NCBI GenBank assembly: GCA_035527515.1
Contig: DATLAJ010000146.1
Coordinates: 65,406 to 129,405, forward strand
Length of the DNA: 64,000 nt
Direction: 5' to 3'
From: a bacterium
GTDB lineage: Bacteria > B130-G9
Position numbers and translations under genes: made by a program
Shown: positions 8,037-18,715 of the stretch, one piece after another
Layout: each line of letters opens with the position of its first letter
How positions within the stretch are numbered: position 1 is the stretch's first letter
The notes under the pieces: generated by a model
Seen by the model: the letters and a program-made list of their open reading frames with translations, nothing else
Databases searched by the model: none
What the model was told of the DNA's origin: nothing

Positions 8037-9329
8037 CTACTTCCTATCCTTTTTCAGCAAGGACCTTAAGCCCTTTATGGCACAGTACTCACCGCACATT
8101 GTGCACACATCATCGACATGCGGCCGCGATGAGCCCCTGATCCTCTCGAACCGACTCGGGTCAAGCGACACCTTTTTTTGCCCCTCCCAGTCAAGCTTGC
8201 CCCTCGCCTCGGCCATTTTGCGGTCCCTGTCCATGGCGCCCGGAACGCCCTTCGCTATATCCGCTGCATGTGCCGCTATCTTGGTGGCTATGACGCCCGC
8301 GCGAACATCCTCAACCGTCGGCAAAGCCAGGTGCTCTGACGGCGTTACGTAGCAGAGATAGTCCGCGCCCGCAGCTGCCGCAATCGCCCCGCCAATGGCG
8401 CAGGTTATGTGGTCCCAGCCGGCAGCGATGTCCGTAACAAGGGGGCCAAGCACGTAGAAGGGCGCACCATCGCACAGCTTCTTCTCGAGTATGACGTTCG
8501 CCTCAATCTCCGAGATGGGAATGTGGCCTGGGCCCTCGATCATGCACTGGACCTCGGCCTCGAGCGCTCGTTTATGCAGCTCTCCGATCCTTAGAAGCTC
8601 CGCTATCTGGCCGCGGTCCGTGGAGTCGGCCAGCGAGCCGGGCCTTAGGCCGTCGCCGAGACTCAAACAGACGTCGTATTTCTTGGCTATGGACAGCAGG
8701 CGGTCGAACTGCTCATACAAGGGGCTCTCCTGTTCGTTGAAGAGCATCCAGCTGGCCAGAAACGCCCCACCCCTGCTGACTATGTCCGTCGAACGCCCCT
8801 GGTCTATCATCGTCTGAACGACGTCCAAAGTAACTCCGCAGTGAACGGTAATGAAATCAACGCCGTCCTGGCAGTGGGTCTCGATCGCATCGAACATATC
8901 GTCCGGCGTCATGTGGACCACGCCCTCTCTCGAACGGGCAGCCAAGACCGCCGCATCATAGATGGGAACCGTGCCAACGATGACGTCGCTCACTCGCAGC
9001 ACCGCTTTCCTGACCGCGCGAAGATCGCCCCCTGTGCTCAGGTCCATCACTGTGTCAGCGCCCGCCTCAATAGCGACCCTGACCTTCTGCACCTCTTGCT
9101 CGACGTCGATACGGTCCGTGGAGGTGCCGACGTTGGCGTTGACCTTGGTTGTCAGACCAGTGCCTATCCCGCACAACCTTCTGTGTTCGCGGGCTGTGTT
9201 GCACGGAATTACGATGTGGCCGGATGCGACACGGTCCCTTATCACCTCAGGGTCCAGGGTCTCCTCCCTAGCCACCTGGAGCATCTCAGGGGTTGTGTGT
9301 CCCCTCCGCGCCTCAGTTATCTGCGTCAT
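8037..9329 (-). CDS. thiC: Phosphomethylpyrimidine synthase ThiC
   Basis: The radical SAM enzyme that converts aminoimidazole ribotide to HMP-P, the committed pyrimidine step of thiamin synthesis (430 residues, the short bacterial/archaeal form). Visible signatures are [63 protein letters not shown] and [15 protein letters not shown]. The C-terminal cluster motif is CTMCGEYC (C409, C412, C416), CX2CX3C rather than the CX2CX4C of the E. coli type. ThiD and a thiamin-binding protein lie downstream on the same strand. I looked for a TPP riboswitch in the 150 bp upstream and did not see its conserved elements. Confidence 0.95.
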   Translation of the reverse strand: MTQITEARRGHTTPEMLQVAREETLDPEVIRDRVASGHIVIPCNTAREHRRLCGIGTGLTTKVNANVGTSTDRIDVEQEVQKVRVAIEAGADTVMDLSTGGDLRAVRKAVLRVSDVIVGTVPIYDAAVLAARSREGVVHMTPDDMFDAIETHCQDGVDFITVHCGVTLDVVQTMIDQGRSTDIVSRGGAFLASWMLFNEQESPLYEQFDRLLSIAKKYDVCLSLGDGLRPGSLADSTDRGQIAELLRIGELHKRALEAEVQCMIEGPGHIPISEIEANVILEKKLCDGAPFYVLGPLVTDIAAGWDHITCAIGGAIAAAAGADYLCYVTPSEHLALPTVEDVRAGVIATKIAAHAADIAKGVPGAMDRDRKMAEARGKLDWEGQKKVSLDPSRFERIRGSSRPHVDDVCTMCGEYCAIKGLRSLLKKDRK

Positions 9330-9415
9330 CTTCTTGTTCAGATTCCTCTACCATATTATACCGCTAGGCCTCCCAAATACCCGCCCGAAAAACCGGCAAG
9401 CAAAACGCCTCGAGC

Positions 9416-9456
9416 AAAAAAGAAGGGCGAGGCACAATCACGAACCTCACCCTTCA
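9416..9456 (-). terminator. Rho-independent terminator of the giant PQQ/Ig-like gene
   Basis: On the minus strand an 11-bp stem, GAAGGGTGAGG paired with CCTCGCCCTTC (one G-T pair), encloses a loop of about 12 nt and is followed by six T residues. It lies 27 bp after the stop of the gene ending at 9483 and before thiC, so it should separate the two transcripts. Confidence 0.85.
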
Positions 9457-9482
9457 CTGAGTTAGCCTATGTCTAATTCATG

Positions 9483-12400
9483 TCATTTGTGAACTTGTGG
9501 CTGCACAAACGCCAAAGGATAACTCGTCCTGTTGGTAAGGTCTGTTATGGCACCATACAATAGGTATTGGCCCTCTTCCCAAATGACCGTCCCTCGACCG
9601 TTTATCTTGGTCGCGCTCGAGAACAATATGTCCCTGGCGTCCATAAACCACATGCTGTTGGGCGCGATCTCGTGATCGGCTATCCCGACGAGCTCGCCCA
9701 TGTTATCGAACAAGTTGACGACAACGATGCCATTTTCATCGCCCTTGTTAGTGACCGAGACCCAGCTATCAACGCCATACTCATCATTGATCGACCAATA
9801 CGGGATGAACATCGACCGGCTGTGCCTCGACTCGAAGTTGATGGCGAACCCGGTGTTGAACGTATCACTCTGGATAACACCCCAGACGTTCAAGAGTGGA
9901 TTGGCGGCGCCTATGGAGATAGTGCCACTGCCGATGCCTTGCATGACGGGTGTCTCGCTCAGCTTGAGCATCCCCGAACTGTACAGACCTCCAAGCTGTG
10001 TCTGGATAGCACCCACAACGTTGCCGTTGAGGTCAAACAAACTCACAATTGCGGGGCCTGCGCTCTCCGTCAGGTTAGTCACTACCAGCCACGTATCCAG
10101 CTGCTGGGAGGCTCCGGTCACATTGATGGTGAAGTGCGTGCCCTCCGGCAGCTGCACTATCATCTCGCCGTCCGAGAACATGAAATAGAACCTATGCACG
10201 CCCGCCGTAAGGAACGTCTGGTATGAGTAACGACCATCATAAGGTTGGCCCTCCTCAAGAGTCATCCCTCGGTTGTCGTCATCGATCACGACCAGCGCGA
10301 AGAGCGGCAAATCACCGTCCTCATCGTAATAGTCAATCGAGAACGTTACGGCGTCCAGAGTCGTTGGCGCCTCGGGCGAGATCGCAAAGCCGCTCAACAC
10401 TGGCGGCGCCTTGTCCGCGGATTTGGTCTCGGCGGTCCAAGACCGCGCCCCCACAGCCAAGGAGCCAGAGCTCAGGGCGGACCCATTGTGCGCAGCCTCC
10501 CGAATCGCATCAAGGTCAACGGGCTTCCCTTTCTTGCCCGAGAGCGAGCCCACAACGAGACGAGAGACGTTGTCGCCCAGGCCGTCTGAGAACCGGGGCA
10601 TCTCCAGATTAATCTTAGCGAGCCCGCTGCGCCCGGAGCCACCAGACTGCAAGGCCCAATATGGCAAGTCTGCTGACAACGAAAATGGCTGATTGAAGCT
10701 TACCTCAAAAGCCTTGCTAGTATCCTCCGACATGATCATACCCCAAAGCGCTAGTATCCCGCGTTCCCAAATCAGAACGGCAGAGCCAGCCGACTCGGCA
10801 TCATTGATGACGTCGCTGAGCCAGAGCGGACGGAGCACTCTAGGCTGTATGGTGAACGTCGTCGCACCGACCGAGTTGCCGTCGAAATCGTAGAAATCGA
10901 CGTGAAGGTCAACAGAAGTCCCGCCGATGTTGCTTATGGCGAGCAACGTGTCTATCGTGGAATCGCTCGAAACCTGCCAGTAAGGCAGATAGGAGCTCCT
11001 GATCTGCGGGTCCTTGAGCGTCATGGAGACGGCCTGCGACTCGGCATTCTTTGTCATCGCCCACACCGCTATCGAGCCACGGTCCCAAGTAACCTTCGCA
11101 CACCCAAAGTGCGACAACTGATCATCAAAACGCTCCGAAAGGTCAACCTTGACCTGCTCGCCCGGCGCTATCGTATGCGATATCGTGTCAATCTCCATAC
11201 CCAGCAGCCCAGCATAAAGATGCACAACCACGTCCACCGACGACGAGAGCTGACTGGTTCCCGCATTACCAATCACAAGAGTCGTGTCCTGCCCCGTCGA
11301 ATTCCTAACCTGCCAATACGGGATGTAAATCCCCGGCTCAACGATCGCCGGACCGCTTATCGACTCACTCGCGTCCTCGGGGAACCTTGTCGATGAGCCA
11401 TCGTCATCAGTTGCCTCAAAATAGAAGGAGTGGTCATCACCCAGCCCGATCTGGGTCCCGCTTATCGTTCGTGCGTAAAGCCCATCGGTAATGATGCCCT
11501 CCTCCAGAATTAGATCGTACCGCGTCCCATCCAGCACGAGCGCCACCTCACTCGGCCTGACGCCATCGGGGTCAGCGAAGTGCACAGAGAAGACGAAGTC
11601 AACATCACTGTCGCCCGAAATCGGCGAGACATGGCCAACCAAAAGCGTTGGGATCGCATTGACCTGAGGACCATGGAACGGCTCCAGAGGAGGCGCAGGA
11701 AGCATTGTAGCCCCGCTCGCGGTGTCCTCGAAACCAAAGTAATAGATGTGCGAACCATATCCCATCAGCTCGCCCGCCATCGTGTATCGGTAAGTGCCGT
11801 CCGAATCAAAATCGCTGTAGAGCGACATCTGGTGAGGCACACCGTCAATGACGACGTTTGCTCTCGCTGGCGGCTGGTCATCGATGTCCTTGTAATGGAC
11901 AGAATAGGTGTAATCGTCGGAGGTGTCCCCGCCTTCGGGCGTTACCGTTCCGTCCGCAAGGACAGGTGAGTTGTTGACGGTCAGGTCACTCAGCTCACCA
12001 ACCACTGGGCCTTTGACCCATTCATTGACGGAGTACTCGAACTCGAAGTGGTATGTATGGTCGCCGACGCCCAGCTCCGCACCAGTCGTAGTATAGGTAT
12101 AGGTGCCATTGAACGGCGTCTGGCCCTCGCCGGTAGGCTCAGAAAGCGCATGGGCCTTCCCGTCGATATAGACGACCGCCGAGACCGGCGGATCATCGTC
12201 AGGGTCAGAGAAATCAACCGATAATACAAACTCCTGGCTGAAGTCGCCATACACCGGATCGACTCCCGGATTAGTCAGGTCCGGCTTGTTGTCAATGATC
12301 GGGCCCGAAAACTGGCCTTCAGGCGCAGCTGCCGGCAGCAATACGGGAGTGTTACCTACCCAATTGCCATCTGTGAACTCGAAATAATAGGTGTGCTCGC

Positions 12401-15400
12401 CCTTGGACAGCGTGAAATCCGTATAGTACTCGTATCCACCATTCGAGGGAACGCCAACTCCGGTGAACATCATATCGTGAGCCTCGTCGTCGATATAGAC
12501 ACTCGCGTCCAGCGGCTCATCGCCATCCGCGTCGAAGAAGTGCACGCCGAAGCGGAACGACTGGTCGCTGCCACCGATCGAAGGCGAGACTGAAGGATCG
12601 GTCAACACGGGCGGAGTGTTGAAGCTCCTGTTGGCTATCCTGTAGATGTTGCCATCCCAACAGCCGAAGAACAGCTGACCCTCATCATACTGACTGGTTC
12701 CGTATCCCTCGCTGCCAACGCTGCCAAGCGGCGCTATCGACACGCCAGATATCCAAACCTGGCTTCCGACGTTCTCCCACCAGGCTAACTCGCCCTCTTT
12801 GCGCGCAACGAAATCAGGATCGGTAGGCGCCCGGACTGCGTAAAGCTTCGCATCGCTCGCCCCAAAATAGACTACGCCCGCAGAGTCCACGGTAATGGAA
12901 CCAAATATCGAGCCGCCTGGCACGAACGACCATCCAAGCTCTCCAGTATCCTTGTCAATCGCATAAAGCGCATCTGACGCGAGATATACATAGTGGCCGT
13001 CAATCGCCGGCGAAGAGTACTGCACGGGAGCGCCCGTGTCGTACTTCCATACCATCATCGGCTCAAAGCCAGCGACAGTGAAGTCATAATCAAGCCGATA
13101 GAGGCAGTGATCGAACGACCCGATATAGACAGTATCCACGTTGCCATTGGTCTCCACTGAAGGCGAGCTGTTGACCATGCCGCCCGTCTCATACGTCCAG
13201 ACCAACAGACCACCCGAGTTGACGGCATAAACGTAGTTATCGTAGGACCCGAAATAGACAGTGGAATCTGTCCCCTCCGCCGCACTGCACTGCACCGCGC
13301 CACGCGTCGGGAGGTTGTAGGACCACTTCAACGTGCCATCCCGGCCCTTGATGGAGTAGAAGGTGCCAGAATAAGAGCCTATATAGACGTCGCCGTTGAC
13401 GCCGACACAAGGGGAACTGTCCGCGATATCGGCAGCGCTGAATATCCACCTCAGCTCGCCTGTCCACGTGTCCAGCGCAAAGACTGTCCCCGACCTCGAG
13501 GCGACAATGATGCTGCCCTCTTGCCCAAGAGCCGGCGTGCAATCCACGTAGTCGCCTGTGTCGTATTGCCACAACACGTGCGAAAAATCGCTTGCTATGG
13601 CATACACCCTGCCATCGCGCGACCCAGCGAAGATGGTCGATTCGGACCCTCCAATCACCGGGGTGCCCTTGACGGGCTCGCCTATGTTAAGCGTATCCAT
13701 AACCGGCATCGTCGGCCCAAACGCCTCGTTCTCGAGCGAGTTATTGTCCTGATACCGGTTGAAAGAAGGCCACTTGGCGATTGTCGGCCCTACATATTGA
13801 AACTCTGGGGCGGTCGCCCTTGCGATCGACGGCGGCGGATTCCTCTCAACATCAGCGTTGCCGGGGTCCGAAGTCAACACGCCGCGGCTCCTAGGCTCGT
13901 TGTAGAACGGCATCTGGCCCTCGTAGTAGAAGTCAAACCAGAACGAGTGCTCCCCATAGTCCAGATACACCGTCTCGTAGGTGTAGAGCCCATCGAACTG
14001 CGAACCGTTCCCAGGCAGAAGCTCCATGTCATACTGAACATCATCGATGTACATGTGGGCATTCAGCGAGCCTACATCACCGGTATTGATGCCGGACGAG
14101 CGCCTCTTCGGGTCGAAGAAGCGGATGCTGTAAGTGTAAGCTCCCGGCGGCCCGACCGCTGGTGTTACCTTCCCATTACGCAGAAGCAGTGTAAACAGCT
14201 GACCGTATTCGGGCAGCCTCGTTGTGCAAGGCTCCACCTCATCCCTCGGCCAATCCGGATGAACGGCGGTCGGGGCGTCCGTGAACTCGAAATGGAAGCT
14301 CGGCGTGTCGTTCGTCGTGGTCATGTGGAACGAATACCTATCCTCCCAAGGCACTGAGGAGTTACCTATCACGGAGTCTCCACCCATCGTATATGCTATG
14401 TTGTCAAGATAGACCTCTCGAGCCCGGGGTGAATCCTCGTCAGAGTCGTAATACCAAACCCAAAGGTCAACAACGCTCTTCTTAGGCCTAGATATCGTCC
14501 CGTCAAACGTAACATCCGTCTTGACAAAATATAGCTCGGGACACATATTCGGCCCCCCATAGACCTCCGAGACGATCGGCGAGTTCGCACCAAAGCCATC
14601 CTCGGTCTCGAAGAAGTAGTTGAAGCAGCCATTCTGGTTGTAATAAATGTATTCCCGGAGTGACGGGGCCGCGACCGAACCGTCAGAAATATACTCGTAT
14701 GTCCCCAGCCGGCGATCGTCGTCGCCAGTGTCGAGCTGATAAATCATCCCCTCCCACAAGCCATAAGGTGGACCGACGAGACTCGTCGGGCGCGCGGCGC
14801 GGTTAGGATTGTCTGGGTCGATGTGATACGGCGGGTATTGTTGGAAGGGGTCCTCCAGAAACCTCCAGAATGTATGGAACCCATCAACGTACAGGATTAT
14901 GGGATTCTCCGGATGCGGGACTTCATCGTCATAAACACCCACTGAACCGCAATCCGGGTCGAAATAATCCACGTCATACGTAAACACCGTCGGCAGCCGG
15001 GCCATCCGGTTCTCCTCGGTGTAGCCGACCTTTGGATCCACATCCGCAAACCTGAACCGGCCCACAACGTTTTCCTTTATCTTCATCACCCAGCCAGTGC
15101 CGTAAAGATCGCCACTGACTTCGTCCTCGTTGCGGCCATCGCCACGGATGTAAATGTATCCGCCGGAGATTATGGGCGAACAGGCTATAGTCATATAGCG
15201 GTGGGGATAGACCTGCTCGTGAAACGGCACTTTCTCAAGGCCCCGGTGATTCTCCTCACTGTCCGTGTGGTATTCAAAAACGACATCACCGGCCAGATAG
15301 CCCATCAAATCGTTGTTCGTCGAGGTGACAACCTCAAGCCAGCCATCGCTCGTCATCATCCAGATCAGGCCGTTGCCGTCCATAGCCGGAGATGGAGCCA

Positions 15401-16967
15401 CCTCGTAGCTTCCGTCAGGCGTGAAATTCCATTCCCCCGGCGGCTGATCGGCGGAGCAAGAGGTTTCCCACAGCCCCATACCCTCCGTGGCGCCGAAGTA
15501 GTTCGTGGCAACATCCATGCCCGTCATGATATCGACACCGTGCAACGAGTGATCGCTTTGGACATAAATAGCATTACCTGCAAGAATCGGCGTCGAGGCT
15601 GTCGGCCCGCCCAGATCGTATGACCACCTGAGCGCTGATGTGTACTTACGAGGGAACGCCCCCACAGCTATCCCAGGAGGTGGGATATCCGGGCCCATTA
15701 TGTACTCGTCATTGTTGTCCTGCCACATTGGCGCTGGGGGATCATCTGCGCTCCAACCTAGAAATTCCCAGTCGTGCTCCGCATACCACGAATCCTCGAG
15801 ACACAGAAGAGTCCCGGCCGGATCGCAAATATAAATTGTGGACGTCGTCACGCCAACGTTGTTGTACATAACCGGCGGCGGTGTTCCCGCTGGAGCGTCT
15901 GGGGGCGGCGTGCCCTCAACACGGTCCTTCTGGAAATTCCACATTCTCGGCACGATCACGGGCGAACTGACCAGCGGCGAGCCTGCACTGCTTACCTCGT
16001 ATGACCACTTCAAGTTAACTGGCGCCGGATCGCCTAGCGGGGGTGGCGGAGGCGGAAATAATATCGGAGGCGGAGACCACGTCGTGGCAGCAATCGTGTG
16101 CATCGCATAGAGGTTGCCATCGGCGCCCGGTGCGTAAATCGTCCTGGGTTGTCCCAAGCCCATCCAGTATGTACCCCCTCCAGCCGCTTGCCCAGGTGTG
16201 TAATCCCAATATGTGTATTGGCTACTGCAAAGAGCCGGCGAGGCACATACATCAGCTCCCAACGGTGTCTGTGGGTCCATGCCATACAACCAAACAAGAG
16301 ATCCCTCATCAAAGTCGCCAAAGGCATGAATAGAGAATCCATAACCGACCGAACTGCCGGCCGAGTTCCCAAAAACGTAAATGCGCTGGTCGTTCGTATC
16401 TATCATGATGTCCGAGGCGTCACTTCCGCCACCCAAGAATGGCGTGGAGAACAGGAGCAGAGCATTACCCATGTTGTCCGGGTCTCCATTCGGATCGTAG
16501 CAGTCGAGCGCAAGGCCACCCGTCCCCCTGCCTGCGAAATAGAACCTGGTCTCGTCCGGACTAAGCGCGCCGGTGTTCCAGGTGCCGTTCGGATAAGCCC
16601 CCATCAGACTCTGCCAAAGCAACTCAGGAAGCGTGCACCCCTCTTCGTCAGGAAGGCCCTCGTTAATACAGTAAAGCGCAGTTATGGTACCCATCGCGCC
16701 ATCTATCGTTCCTAGACAGTAGATCCTGCCGTTCGAATCAATAATGTGGTTGGACCTGCTGTATCCGGCCTCGTAGCTCCAGTGAATGGTTAGATTCTGA
16801 CTAGAGAGGGGAGGGCCCTCCTCAAAAGTCCCTCGCTTGTTCTCATAATCAAAATGAAGCGTGGGCCACGCTCCCCCGGTGATCCCCTGACCAAAAGCAG
16901 AAGACGCCACAAAGGCAAAACAAGCCATCGCCAGCAAAAGCAAACTGGTCGTAGAAGCTCTTTTCAT
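9483..16967 (-). CDS. Giant secreted PQQ-propeller / Ig-like / PYW-repeat protein
   Basis: This 2,494-residue exported protein has a signal peptide (LLLLAMACFAFVASSAFG) and a strong SD (GAGGAGGG). Residues of about 30-620 and 1085-1445 hold PQQ-type propeller blades, seen as repeated W-x-Y...SSP...G-x-V-Y-x-G-x-x-D...Y-A-x-D motifs. Residues of about 640-1050 and 1450-1865 hold tandem Ig-like modules of the form (V/I)SP...F-x-V-x-Y-x-D-x-D...A-x-V-x-I-D-G...Y-x-Y...G-x-H-x-Y-x-F-x-F. From about 1880 to the end there are four copies of a module of about 105 residues that starts PYWQV or PYW and contains IxNxG...GxxxxxIxP...GxxxxxWxxGxxAxWGM. The third copy is split by inserted sequence. No catalytic residues or anchor are visible. 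A surface or extracellular binding role is inferred only from architecture. Confidence 0.9.
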   Translation of the reverse strand: MKRASTTSLLLLAMACFAFVASSAFGQGITGGAWPTLHFDYENKRGTFEEGPPLSSQNLTIHWSYEAGYSRSNHIIDSNGRIYCLGTIDGAMGTITALYCINEGLPDEEGCTLPELLWQSLMGAYPNGTWNTGALSPDETRFYFAGRGTGGLALDCYDPNGDPDNMGNALLLFSTPFLGGGSDASDIMIDTNDQRIYVFGNSAGSSVGYGFSIHAFGDFDEGSLVWLYGMDPQTPLGADVCASPALCSSQYTYWDYTPGQAAGGGTYWMGLGQPRTIYAPGADGNLYAMHTIAATTWSPPPILFPPPPPPLGDPAPVNLKWSYEVSSAGSPLVSSPVIVPRMWNFQKDRVEGTPPPDAPAGTPPPVMYNNVGVTTSTIYICDPAGTLLCLEDSWYAEHDWEFLGWSADDPPAPMWQDNNDEYIMGPDIPPPGIAVGAFPRKYTSALRWSYDLGGPTASTPILAGNAIYVQSDHSLHGVDIMTGMDVATNYFGATEGMGLWETSCSADQPPGEWNFTPDGSYEVAPSPAMDGNGLIWMMTSDGWLEVVTSTNNDLMGYLAGDVVFEYHTDSEENHRGLEKVPFHEQVYPHRYMTIACSPIISGGYIYIRGDGRNEDEVSGDLYGTGWVMKIKENVVGRFRFADVDPKVGYTEENRMARLPTVFTYDVDYFDPDCGSVGVYDDEVPHPENPIILYVDGFHTFWRFLEDPFQQYPPYHIDPDNPNRAARPTSLVGPPYGLWEGMIYQLDTGDDDRRLGTYEYISDGSVAAPSLREYIYYNQNGCFNYFFETEDGFGANSPIVSEVYGGPNMCPELYFVKTDVTFDGTISRPKKSVVDLWVWYYDSDEDSPRAREVYLDNIAYTMGGDSVIGNSSVPWEDRYSFHMTTTNDTPSFHFEFTDAPTAVHPDWPRDEVEPCTTRLPEYGQLFTLLLRNGKVTPAVGPPGAYTYSIRFFDPKRRSSGINTGDVGSLNAHMYIDDVQYDMELLPGNGSQFDGLYTYETVYLDYGEHSFWFDFYYEGQMPFYNEPRSRGVLTSDPGNADVERNPPPSIARATAPEFQYVGPTIAKWPSFNRYQDNNSLENEAFGPTMPVMDTLNIGEPVKGTPVIGGSESTIFAGSRDGRVYAIASDFSHVLWQYDTGDYVDCTPALGQEGSIIVASRSGTVFALDTWTGELRWIFSAADIADSSPCVGVNGDVYIGSYSGTFYSIKGRDGTLKWSYNLPTRGAVQCSAAEGTDSTVYFGSYDNYVYAVNSGGLLVWTYETGGMVNSSPSVETNGNVDTVYIGSFDHCLYRLDYDFTVAGFEPMMVWKYDTGAPVQYSSPAIDGHYVYLASDALYAIDKDTGELGWSFVPGGSIFGSITVDSAGVVYFGASDAKLYAVRAPTDPDFVARKEGELAWWENVGSQVWISGVSIAPLGSVGSEGYGTSQYDEGQLFFGCWDGNIYRIANRSFNTPPVLTDPSVSPSIGGSDQSFRFGVHFFDADGDEPLDASVYIDDEAHDMMFTGVGVPSNGGYEYYTDFTLSKGEHTYYFEFTDGNWVGNTPVLLPAAAPEGQFSGPIIDNKPDLTNPGVDPVYGDFSQEFVLSVDFSDPDDDPPVSAVVYIDGKAHALSEPTGEGQTPFNGTYTYTTTGAELGVGDHTYHFEFEYSVNEWVKGPVVGELSDLTVNNSPVLADGTVTPEGGDTSDDYTYSVHYKDIDDQPPARANVVIDGVPHQMSLYSDFDSDGTYRYTMAGELMGYGSHIYYFGFEDTASGATMLPAPPLEPFHGPQVNAIPTLLVGHVSPISGDSDVDFVFSVHFADPDGVRPSEVALVLDGTRYDLILEEGIITDGLYARTISGTQIGLGDDHSFYFEATDDDGSSTRFPEDASESISGPAIVEPGIYIPYWQVRNSTGQDTTLVIGNAGTSQLSSSVDVVVHLYAGLLGMEIDTISHTIAPGEQVKVDLSERFDDQLSHFGCAKVTWDRGSIAVWAMTKNAESQAVSMTLKDPQIRSSYLPYWQVSSDSTIDTLLAISNIGGTSVDLHVDFYDFDGNSVGATTFTIQPRVLRPLWLSDVINDAESAGSAVLIWERGILALWGMIMSEDTSKAFEVSFNQPFSLSADLPYWALQSGGSGRSGLAKINLEMPRFSDGLGDNVSRLVVGSLSGKKGKPVDLDAIREAAHNGSALSSGSLAVGARSWTAETKSADKAPPVLSGFAISPEAPTTLDAVTFSIDYYDEDGDLPLFALVVIDDDNRGMTLEEGQPYDGRYSYQTFLTAGVHRFYFMFSDGEMIVQLPEGTHFTINVTGASQQLDTWLVVTNLTESAGPAIVSLFDLNGNVVGAIQTQLGGLYSSGMLKLSETPVMQGIGSGTISIGAANPLLNVWGVIQSDTFNTGFAINFESRHSRSMFIPYWSINDEYGVDSWVSVTNKGDENGIVVVNLFDNMGELVGIADHEIAPNSMWFMDARDILFSSATKINGRGTVIWEEGQYLLYGAITDLTNRTSYPLAFVQPQVHK

Positions 16968-17150
16968 AATCCCTCCTCAGATTCTCTGATCGACTATCGC
17001 AAACCCAGGAATGAATATATCCCCAAAAATGCACTGTCCATCAGCAAGTTGCTACGCAACTGCCGAAAAAACCTAACAAATCTCCTCTATCAACAACAAG
17101 CACACCTCTTGTGCTTATATTCTCTTGCACTCATAATATCCTGCATTACT

Positions 17151-18566
17151 ATGACCAAAGTCAAGGCTTATCGTGTCGACGCGGGAATCGTCCCGATCAA
17201 ACTTATTTCGCGCACCAAGAGACCGACATTGGACAACAAAACATACTCGATTATCACATTCGGCTGTCAGATGAACAAGCTCGACAGCGAGGTCGCGGCC
17301 GGCCATCTCCAGGCCGCTGGACTCACCCCAGCACAAACGGTCGAATCCGCCGATCTACTGCTCGTGAATTCATGCTCAGTAAGGGCAAAGGCACAGGACA
17401 GAGCCACCACCACTCTCCACAGCCTTCCCCAGACCAAAAACGCGACTCGCTCAACTAGGCTGGTCGGCATCATGGGCTGCGTCGCTCAACAGATGAAGGA
17501 GAAACTCCTCGATGCCCCGTTCAACGCTGATTTCGTTATTGGCGCACGTGCCCTGCCCCGACTCCCAGAGATCATCGACAGACTGCTCGCCGGTGAGCGC
17601 AAGATCGTCGCATCTGAGTCGGAGCGGCCGGATTGCGATTACGACCCCGCCGTCATCCACCGAACAGGCAAGCGCAGCGCCTACGTTGCGGTATCGAGAG
17701 GATGCAGCAACCTCTGCACCTACTGCATTGTCCCATACGTCAGGGGACCAATCTGGCACCGAAACCCAGAAAACATCATCAACGAAGTTAGCCAGCTCGT
17801 GCAATCAGGCTATCTCGATCTCTGCCTGCTCGGCCAAAACGTCAACAACTATTCGCATGGCCGCTGGCACTTCACGCAGCTGCTCGAGCGCCTCGCCCAG
17901 ACCGACCGCCTGAGGCGCCTTCGGTTCATCACAACGCATCCAAAGGACCTGAGCATCGAGACGGTTAAGTTGATGGCTCATCCGCCGCTTGTCCCCTACA
18001 TCTCGATGCCGCTTCAATCCGGCTCTGACCGCATATTGCGCCTCATGAACCGGGGCTACACGAGGACAGAATACCTCGAGAAGGTCGCCTGGCTGCGAGA
18101 GCATATTGATGGCTCGTTCATCTCGACCGACATCATGGTCGGATTCCCAGGCGAAAGCGAGGCCGATTTCGAGGACACACTTGAGGTAGTGCGCCTCGCC
18201 AAGTTCGACAACATCTATAGCTTCATCTACTCACCACGGCCATTTACGAAGGCCGCCAGTCTCAAGAACGAGGTCCCGAGAGACGTTGTCAAACAACGCT
18301 TCAAAAGACTGCTAGCGCTGGAGCGCCAAAACAACATCGATAGCCTGCACCGCTTCGTCGGGAGCACTCTAGAAGTATTGGTGGACGGTGCCAGCAGGAA
18401 GGACCGAGCCGTCGCCTGCGGGCGTTGCCCTCAGAACGTCGTTGTCAATCTTCCACACGACAGCTGCGAGGTCGGCGAGCTCGTGCTGGCCACGATAACC
18501 ACGGCCGGCATACACAGCCTGGTCGGAAAGGTAACGAGGCGCTTGGTGCCCGCAGCCAAGTCCTAG
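17151..18566 (+). CDS. miaB: tRNA-2-methylthio-N6-dimethylallyladenosine synthase MiaB
   Basis: A radical SAM methylthiotransferase (471 residues) that adds the 2-methylthio group to i6A37 of tRNAs. The N-terminal domain has the three auxiliary-cluster cysteines in FGCQMN, NSCSVR and GCVAQ. The SAM cluster motif is C185-SNL-C189-TY-C192, followed by IVPYVRG, LLGQNVN, MPLQSGSDRIL and IMVGFPGES. The C-terminus is a TRAM domain. The MiaB-type LGQNVNNY and the domain spacing favour MiaB over MtaB or RimO. The open frame reaches back to 16854, but that part overlaps the start of the divergent giant gene; ATG 17151 is the last start before the conserved TYSIITFGCQMN. An AT-rich CATAATAT lies just upstream. 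Confidence 0.92.
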   Translation: MTKVKAYRVDAGIVPIKLISRTKRPTLDNKTYSIITFGCQMNKLDSEVAAGHLQAAGLTPAQTVESADLLLVNSCSVRAKAQDRATTTLHSLPQTKNATRSTRLVGIMGCVAQQMKEKLLDAPFNADFVIGARALPRLPEIIDRLLAGERKIVASESERPDCDYDPAVIHRTGKRSAYVAVSRGCSNLCTYCIVPYVRGPIWHRNPENIINEVSQLVQSGYLDLCLLGQNVNNYSHGRWHFTQLLERLAQTDRLRRLRFITTHPKDLSIETVKLMAHPPLVPYISMPLQSGSDRILRLMNRGYTRTEYLEKVAWLREHIDGSFISTDIMVGFPGESEADFEDTLEVVRLAKFDNIYSFIYSPRPFTKAASLKNEVPRDVVKQRFKRLLALERQNNIDSLHRFVGSTLEVLVDGASRKDRAVACGRCPQNVVVNLPHDSCEVGELVLATITTAGIHSLVGKVTRRLVPAAKS

Positions 18567-18715
18567 CGGCGGAGTGCCCACGGCACTCGACCCAGTGTCT
18601 GGGCACCCGTAGCTTCTTTTACCTCCGGGCGCAGCTCGTCGGCTCGCACGTGCCGAGCTCGCCTCAACTGACCACGCCCAGGGTAATGGTCTGGCCTTGC
18701 CACTGCGATTCTCCC

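Noticed and set aside
13521-14357. 278-codon plus-strand frame within the giant secreted gene
   Set aside because: Antisense shadow in GC-rich DNA; no SD, no domain.
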